A stretch of DNA of 35,920 nt from Desulfovibrio sp. Its GTDB lineage: Bacteria; Desulfobacterota; Desulfovibrionia; Desulfovibrionales; Desulfovibrionaceae. The notes under the pieces were generated by a model that worked only from the letters and a program-made list of their open reading frames with translations, searched no databases and was not told where the DNA came from. Of this stretch, positions 31,827-35,920 are shown one piece after another. Position numbers and translations under genes: made by a program. Location: the NCBI GenBank assembly GCA_017454325.1, contig JAFTDG010000117.1, positions 1-35,920 of the forward strand, given 5' to 3'. The number at the start of each line of letters is the position of its first letter. The first letter of the stretch is position 1.

Positions 31827-32285
31827 ATGAAAAAATATATCCTTTCCATTTTGCTCTTACTGGTCAGTACAGTGCCTGTTATGGCTTCCTCCGTGCCAAC
31901 GCTGGACATGGCGGGCCTTACAAGCATGTTGTTGCAAAACAGAGGCAAGGTTGTGCTGTTGAATTTTTTTGCAACATGGTGTCCACCCTGCCGCATGGAG
32001 ATTCCCGAACTTGTGGATGTGAGCAGGAAATATAAGAGTGAGGATGTTCTCGTGATCAGTCTCTCTGTGGATGAGCAGCCTGACGTCGTTCCTCCTTTTA
32101 TAAAAAAAATGCACATGAATTTTCCCGTGTATATGGCTGGGAAAGACCTGGTTAGAGCTTTCAGAGTGATGAGCATACCTCATAATGCCCTGTATGACAG
32201 AAATGGAAAAAGGGTTTTCTCGGAGGAAGGCATGCTGGATGCTGAAACTGTGAGCGCGATGCTCAGTGAATTATTGAAGAACTGA
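31827..32285 (+). CDS. Periplasmic TlpA/ResA-like thioredoxin
   Basis: This 152-residue protein has a signal peptide (MKKYILSILLLLVSTVPVMA) and a thioredoxin fold: VVLLNFFATWCPPCRMEIPEL with the redox pair in WCPPC (about 54-58), VISLSVDEQ, and the cis-Pro loop IPHNALYDRNGK. TlpA/ResA proteins reduce periplasmic disulfides, often for cytochrome c maturation. The exact client here is unknown. The ATG at 31827 was preferred to an in-frame GTG two codons upstream. It follows metH by 38 nt and precedes hpt by 60 nt, perhaps in one unit, though the functions do not obviously connect. Confidence 0.93.
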   Translation: MKKYILSILLLLVSTVPVMASSVPTLDMAGLTSMLLQNRGKVVLLNFFATWCPPCRMEIPELVDVSRKYKSEDVLVISLSVDEQPDVVPPFIKKMHMNFPVYMAGKDLVRAFRVMSIPHNALYDRNGKRVFSEEGMLDAETVSAMLSELLKN

Positions 32286-32345
32286 TGTGTCGGCGCACTC
32301 ATCGGAATACAAATGCTCAATACGTCAATGTCACCGGAGTACATC

Positions 32346-32894
32346 ATGCCCGCTTCTGAAGTAATGGATATCAAAGATCTGAAGCCTGTGTTTACACAGG
32401 AGCAAATAGCCACTCGTGTTCGTGAGCTCGCTTCTGAAATTGACGGCGTTTATGGCGACGAACCTCTTGTAGTTGTGTGTGTGCTTAAGGGCGCAGCTAT
32501 TTTTTTCAGTGATTTGATCCGCAGCCTGCACAATAAGAATCTTGAGTTGGATTTTGTGCGTCTTTCCAGCTATGGCCGGGAGTCAACATCCTCCAAGCAT
32601 GTGATTTTCAATAAAGATGTGGAAATCGACCTTTGCGACAAACATGTGTTGATTGTTGAAGATATTGTGGACAGTGGGCACAGCATGCGTTTCTTGCTGG
32701 GGCAGTTTGCCGCGCGCAGGGTGCGCAGCCTGCGTCTTGCCACACTTGTAGATAAGGGAGAACGCAGGGAAATGGAAATACCCCTGGATTTTGTCGGCTT
32801 TACGTTGAAGAAGGGCTTTATTGTCGGCTATGGGCTCGATTACGACGAAAGATATCGTTCACTGCCCGGCATTTACGAGATTACACCAGAGTAG
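32346..32894 (+). CDS. hpt: Hypoxanthine phosphoribosyltransferase
   Basis: Hpt salvages hypoxanthine or guanine with PRPP. From the ATG at 32346, 6-7 nt after GGAG, it has 182 residues, the family length. It shows VVVCVLKGAAIFFSDLIR (PPi loop, L-K-G), the flexible-loop RLSSYGRESTSS (S-Y), the PRPP-binding motif VLIVEDIVDSGHSM (about 106-119) and the purine-binding VDKGERR with FIVGYGLDYDERYR at the end. An 11-residue longer reading from 32313 lacks a ribosome-binding site. It uses PRPP made by prs, which lies in the minus-strand block. Confidence 0.95.
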   Translation: MPASEVMDIKDLKPVFTQEQIATRVRELASEIDGVYGDEPLVVVCVLKGAAIFFSDLIRSLHNKNLELDFVRLSSYGRESTSSKHVIFNKDVEIDLCDKHVLIVEDIVDSGHSMRFLLGQFAARRVRSLRLATLVDKGERREMEIPLDFVGFTLKKGFIVGYGLDYDERYRSLPGIYEITPE

Positions 32895-32938
32895 CCTCAC
32901 ATGGATATGCCAAGATTGGTTTTTTGGGAGTAACCGGC

Positions 32939-33634
32939 ATGGAAATACAATGCCCCAACTGCTCAAGCCGTTTTAATTTGCCTGATAAACTGGCAAAACC
33001 GGGCGTCAAGTTGCGTTGTTCGGTATGCAAAAATGTTTTTGCCTTTATGCCCGCAAAAAAGGCGCCAGCTTCACTGCCTGATTTGCCTGTGAAGCCCAAA
33101 AGGCCTTTTTTGAAAGTGGCTATAGCACTGCTTTTACTGCTTGCTGGCGCAGCAGGCGGGTGGTGGTATTACACATCTGGAGAGAGCAAGGAGAAAACCA
33201 AGAGCGCACAGGAGATTGCCAAGAATGTTGAATTGCTGACCATGCGCAATGTGCGGCAGTATTATGTCGATAATGAGAAGGTGGGCAAGGTTTTTGTCAT
33301 TGAGGGGAAGGTAGTCAATGAATTCCCTCAGCCCAAGGAACTTATGGCTGTTGAAGCTGCCATTTATGACAAGAATCAACAACCTATTGTGGTCAAGAAG
33401 CAACTCTGCGGCGTACAGCTTTCCCTGTTCCAGCTTCAGGTTTTGAGTGAAAAGGAGATGGAATCATTTTTAAACAACAAGATTGAGATTTTGACTAACA
33501 ACACCAATGTCCCTCATGGAGGGGATGTGCCCTTCATGGTTTTGTTTTATGCCCCGCCTGAAGGAGTGGCAGAGTTTGGCGTACGCATTGTGGACGCCAG
33601 GGATGTGCCAGGCCAGGGCAGCAAAAAGGAATAG
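32939..33634 (+). CDS. Zinc-ribbon (MJ0042-type) membrane protein with DUF3426-like domain
   Basis: The 231-residue protein begins with an MJ0042-type zinc ribbon, CPNCSSRF then LRCSVCKNVF, giving four Cys as CxxC pairs (about 5-33). A Lys/Pro linker leads to one membrane helix (about 60-80, VAIALLLLLAGAAGGWWYY). The remaining ~145 residues are a beta-rich extracytoplasmic domain (VFVIEGKVVNEFPQPKELMAVEAAIYDK in pieces) like DUF3426. The function of this architecture is not established. GGGAG lies 8 nt before the ATG; an upstream TTG in frame overlaps that site and is unlikely. It lies 44 nt after hpt. Confidence 0.9.
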   Translation: MEIQCPNCSSRFNLPDKLAKPGVKLRCSVCKNVFAFMPAKKAPASLPDLPVKPKRPFLKVAIALLLLLAGAAGGWWYYTSGESKEKTKSAQEIAKNVELLTMRNVRQYYVDNEKVGKVFVIEGKVVNEFPQPKELMAVEAAIYDKNQQPIVVKKQLCGVQLSLFQLQVLSEKEMESFLNNKIEILTNNTNVPHGGDVPFMVLFYAPPEGVAEFGVRIVDARDVPGQGSKKE

Positions 33635-33681
33635 TCTGCTATCCTGCCATCAACAAACCTATCTCTACTGATTTGACTATT

Positions 33682-35085
33682 ATGAAACATGAGAAACGAA
33701 ATCTTCAACGCGGTCTGAAGAACCGTCATATACAACTTATTGCTCTTGGAGGGGCCATTGGCACCGGTCTCTTTCTTGGTTCAGCGGGCACCATTCAGAT
33801 GGCTGGCCCGGCAGTGCTTTTGAGTTATGCCCTGGGTGGTTTCATCGCCTTTCTGATTATGCGCCAGCTGGGGGAAATGATGGCGCAGGAACCTGTTGCC
33901 GGATCATTCAGCAATCTTGCCTACAAATACTGGGGCGATTTCCCCGGCTTGCTTTCCGGTTGGAATTATTGGATTCTTTACGTGCTGGTAGGGATGTCAG
34001 AGCTTTCAGCTGTGGCCATATATGTGCAATATTGGTTCCCCTCCGTGCAGGCATGGCAAACGACGGCTTTTTTCTTTTTGCTCATCAATGCAATTAACCT
34101 GACACATGTACGTTTTTTTGGAGAGATGGAATTTTGGTTCGCCTCCATTAAGGTTGCTGCCATTATTGCCATGATTATTCTGGGGATCTTCCTGTTGCTG
34201 ATGGGCCATGGAGGGGATGGGGCCAGCATCGCCAATCTCTGGGAACACGGCGGTTTTTTGCCTAATGGCTGGGGAGGGGTGGTCACGGCTCTGGCTGTTG
34301 TAACTTTTTCTTTCGGCGGTATTGAACTGGTGGGCATTGCCGCTGCAGAGACAGATACTCCCCGTATTACCATACCCAAGGCTGTAAACCAGCTTATATA
34401 CCGTATTCTGATTTTTTACATCGGAGCACTATTTGTCCTACTGACATTATATCCTTGGAATCAGCTGGGCTCCTCCGTAGATAAAAGCCATTGGGCGCAA
34501 GCCATGGTTGCGAGCCCGTTTGTACAGATATTTGACCTTATTGGCATACCGTCAGCAGCGCATGTGCTGAATTTCGTCGTCCTTACGGCAGCACTTTCTG
34601 TGTATAATAGCTGCGTGTACTGCAATAGCCGCATGCTGTACGGCCTGGCCTTGCAGGGCAATGCTCCACGTGTGCTGGGCACGGTGAACGCCCGGGGCGT
34701 GCCTGTATTTGCGTTGCTTATTTCTTCAGGGGCAACGCTGGTTTGCGTGCTCATCAATTACTTCATGCCAGCCAAGGCATTGGGATTGCTCATGGCGCTC
34801 GTTGTTACCACGCTTGTTATCAACTGGGCCATGATCAGTCTGACACACCTTAAATTTCGTGCCGCTATGCTTCGTGCCGGGGAGCATATATTCTTTAAGG
34901 CTTTCTGGTATCCCTGGAGCAATTATCTGTGTCTTGTCGTTATACTTGGTATTCTGGTTGTGCTGGTAAAAATTGGAGAGGGTCTCTCTGTGTTGTTGGC
35001 TCCTTTGTGGATAGCCTTTGTCTGGCTGGGCTATAAAATGAAGGCACATCAGGCCAGTTTACATACAGGCGAAAGGGCCAGATAA
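33682..35085 (+). CDS. aroP: Aromatic amino-acid permease (AroP-like, APC family)
   Basis: This 467-residue APC permease has about 12 membrane helices. It matches what I remember of enterobacterial AroP over long stretches: RGLKNRHIQLIALGGAIGTG at the start, FIAFLIMRQLGEMMAQEPVA, YWGDFPGLLSGWNYWILYVL, TFSFGGIELVGIAAAE, VVLTAALSVYNSCVYCNSRM and LMALVVTTLVINWAMISL. AroP imports phenylalanine, tyrosine and tryptophan by proton symport; Phe, GABA and proline permeases are close relatives, so the substrate is inferred. The ATG at 33682 has no clear ribosome-binding site; a TTG three codons upstream is possible. It lies alone before tRNA-Ser, at the edge of a transferred region. Confidence 0.9.
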   Translation: MKHEKRNLQRGLKNRHIQLIALGGAIGTGLFLGSAGTIQMAGPAVLLSYALGGFIAFLIMRQLGEMMAQEPVAGSFSNLAYKYWGDFPGLLSGWNYWILYVLVGMSELSAVAIYVQYWFPSVQAWQTTAFFFLLINAINLTHVRFFGEMEFWFASIKVAAIIAMIILGIFLLLMGHGGDGASIANLWEHGGFLPNGWGGVVTALAVVTFSFGGIELVGIAAAETDTPRITIPKAVNQLIYRILIFYIGALFVLLTLYPWNQLGSSVDKSHWAQAMVASPFVQIFDLIGIPSAAHVLNFVVLTAALSVYNSCVYCNSRMLYGLALQGNAPRVLGTVNARGVPVFALLISSGATLVCVLINYFMPAKALGLLMALVVTTLVINWAMISLTHLKFRAAMLRAGEHIFFKAFWYPWSNYLCLVVILGILVVLVKIGEGLSVLLAPLWIAFVWLGYKMKAHQASLHTGERAR

Positions 35086-35124
35086 CATCGGCAGGCATTA
35101 TTGCAACAATGGAAAGAGCATGGG

Positions 35125-35163
35125 TGTTCGTGGCCACCTGCCACAAACATACATTGCTTTTTC
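35125..35163 (+). terminator. Possible terminator after aroP
   Basis: TGTTCGTGG (35125-35133) and CCACAAACA (35141-35149) pair with one mismatch around CCACCTG. A T run comes 8 nt later, at 35158-35163. The gap between stem and T run makes this only a fair candidate. Confidence 0.35.
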
Positions 35164-35204
35164 CTCCAAAGTGACATAGTTTTAAAAAGAAGTCGTATTT
35201 CTGT

Positions 35205-35297
35205 GGAGAGGTAGCGAAGCGGCCGTAACGCGCTCGACTCGAAATCGAGTTGTCCCAGTGATGGGGCACGTGGGTTCAAATCCCACCCTCTCCGCCA
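35205..35297 (+). tRNA. tRNA-Ser (anticodon CGA)
   Basis: A 93-nt class II tRNA with acceptor GGAGAGG/CCTCTCC, discriminator G and encoded CCA. The anticodon stem CTCGA/TCGAG encloses CTCGAAA, giving anticodon CGA. A long variable arm (TTGTCCCAGTGATGGGGCAC) follows, as expected for serine. The 3' half of such genes is a frequent attachment site for integrases, and an integrase fragment follows here. Confidence 0.97.
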
Positions 35298-35808
35298 AGT
35301 TTTTGCCCGCCCTAGTCTAGCGCAGACCAAAAAGTCTTTTCTCACAGTAGGTTGTGCAGAATGGAATGACCAGTCTGGTGCGCTGGAGTCCCTAGATAGA
35401 CGGTATTTGGGGGGGTATTTCTGTGGGTACTGAAAACGTTCCCCGGGAGAATACCCCTATACCTCTTACTGATACCGTCATCTGCGCGGCCAAGCCACTC
35501 GACAAGCCGCAAAAGCTCTTTGACGGCAACAGAAGAGGTGGCCCCGTTTGTTAAACAATACCCGACGTTTTGAAGGCCGGAGCATGATTCCTGCACTTTG
35601 TCATTTTGTTCTCTTCCTTGGGACAAGTTCAAGCTATCACAATTTAGGGGAGCACCTCTCTCTGGAAAAAACGCTTGGGGTCATACACGGCTTGGAGGCT
35701 TGAAATCCTGTGTGGTCATGGTTACTATTTGAGCATGAACAAGCCAACGTTGGCCTAAACCGTCAGCGAACATGGCAAGACAGCATGCCCCACAGTGAAG
35801 GATGCCAC
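35298..35808. other. Gene-poor scar of mobile DNA after tRNA-Ser
   Basis: This stretch of about 510 bases holds no intact gene. It starts with non-coding sequence containing two GGTATTT copies (35402-35408 and 35414-35420) just before an integrase fragment. The rest has stops in all frames I followed. I found no second copy of the tRNA-Ser 3' end (CCACCCTCTCCGCCA) in it, so a right attachment site, if any, lies beyond the window or has decayed. Confidence 0.6.
35423..35554 (+). pseudogene. N-terminal fragment of a tRNA-targeting tyrosine integrase
   Basis: The open stretch of 43 codons contains IPLTDTVICAAKPLDKPQKL followed by FDG. That is the usual start of P4-type integrases (DUF4102 arm-binding domain, typically LTDTAIRAAKP..KPYKLFDGGGLYL). 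After FDG the expected GLYL..PSG.KLW is missing and a stop follows, so about 90 percent of the gene, including the catalytic R-H-R-Y domain, is lost. Its position 125 nt after tRNA-Ser and in the same direction fits an element that integrated at that tRNA. The exact start is uncertain; GTG at 35423 is used. Confidence 0.75.
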
Positions 35809-35920
35809 ATGAGCCACACCAAGCGTTGGGAAGACCTGCAAATCCAGGACAACTTTCTTTTCCTGAAGGTTATGCAGAATGGCGATCTTTGTCGTCGCCT
35901 GCTTGAAACTTTGCTTGGCT
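35809..35920 (+). CDS. Rpn/PD-(D/E)XK nuclease-family transposase, N-terminal part only
   Basis: The window ends 37 codons into this gene. AAGGA lies 7-8 nt before the ATG. The visible product starts MSHTKRWEDLQIQDNF, then LFLKVMQNGDLCRRLLETLL. This matches the conserved N-terminus of Rpn-type and PDDEXK_2 proteins (W-x-D-L-x-x-x-D-x-x-F-x-K-V-M, then L-C-x-x-L-L-E), which are recombination-promoting nucleases abundant in gut anaerobes. The catalytic Asp, Glu and Lys would lie beyond the window, so activity cannot be judged. Confidence 0.8.
   Translation, partial: MSHTKRWEDLQIQDNFLFLKVMQNGDLCRRLLETLLG

Noticed and set aside
35342..35632. Minus-strand ORF of 96 codons after tRNA-Ser
   Set aside because: It is antisense to the integrase fragment and its translation matches nothing; the plus strand gives the recognisable LTDT...AAKP block.

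Overview
The window looks like chromosome of a sulfate-reducing deltaproteobacterium of the Desulfovibrio group (Desulfovibrionaceae). The evidence is the flgB-flgC-fliE-fliF-fliG-fliH-fliI order, a CarD-Rho-TatA neighbourhood, a compact MetH beside RpoH, and the long minus-strand housekeeping block. The genus is inferred from family content and remembered gene order, not from a search. Most of the window is ordinary core genome; the last ~600 bases, after a tRNA-Ser gene, look like accessory DNA.

Layout. 1-1837: tRNA-Ala (minus), then a plus-strand group of a secreted nuclease-fold protein with degraded catalytic residues, an unknown 139-residue protein, and a DnaQ-like exonuclease overlapping it by 4 nt. 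1838-9629: flagellar basal-body and export genes on plus, ending at a strong terminator. Three -24/-12 (sigma-54) promoter matches with exact GG-N10-GC spacing lie before flgB, flgC and fliF, with hairpins before the second and third. The cluster therefore probably makes three units: flgB, flgC-fliE, and fliF to fliI. A 64-residue ORF overlapping the end of fliF carries a second copy of the FliF FliG-binding tail. FliH has a ~215-residue acidic/proline-rich C-terminal extension, FliI has a ~40-residue insertion, and no fliJ follows.

9640-29126: a long minus-strand block. In the direction of transcription it reads rpoH, TPR lipoprotein, small lipoprotein, rpiB, cysS, BepA-like M48 protease, hslV, ispE, tRNA-Gln, prs, rplY, alpha/beta hydrolase, pth, carD, rho, tatA, ACT-domain protein, cell-wall amidase, skp/ompH, fabZ and a DJ-1/PfpI protein. 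It combines heat-shock and proteolysis genes, PRPP and isoprenoid supply, translation quality control, transcription control and envelope biogenesis.

29377-35085: plus-strand metH (no reactivation domain), a periplasmic TlpA-like thioredoxin, hypoxanthine phosphoribosyltransferase, a membrane-anchored zinc-ribbon protein, and an AroP-like amino-acid permease. 35205-35920: tRNA-Ser(CGA), an N-terminal fragment of a tyrosine integrase, and the start of an Rpn/PDDEXK-type nuclease-transposase cut by the window edge. This is a typical tRNA-associated integration scar.

No rRNA, CRISPR array or complete insertion sequence was seen. Start codons were chosen from ribosome-binding sites, signal peptides and family alignment, so some differ from the longest possible ORF.
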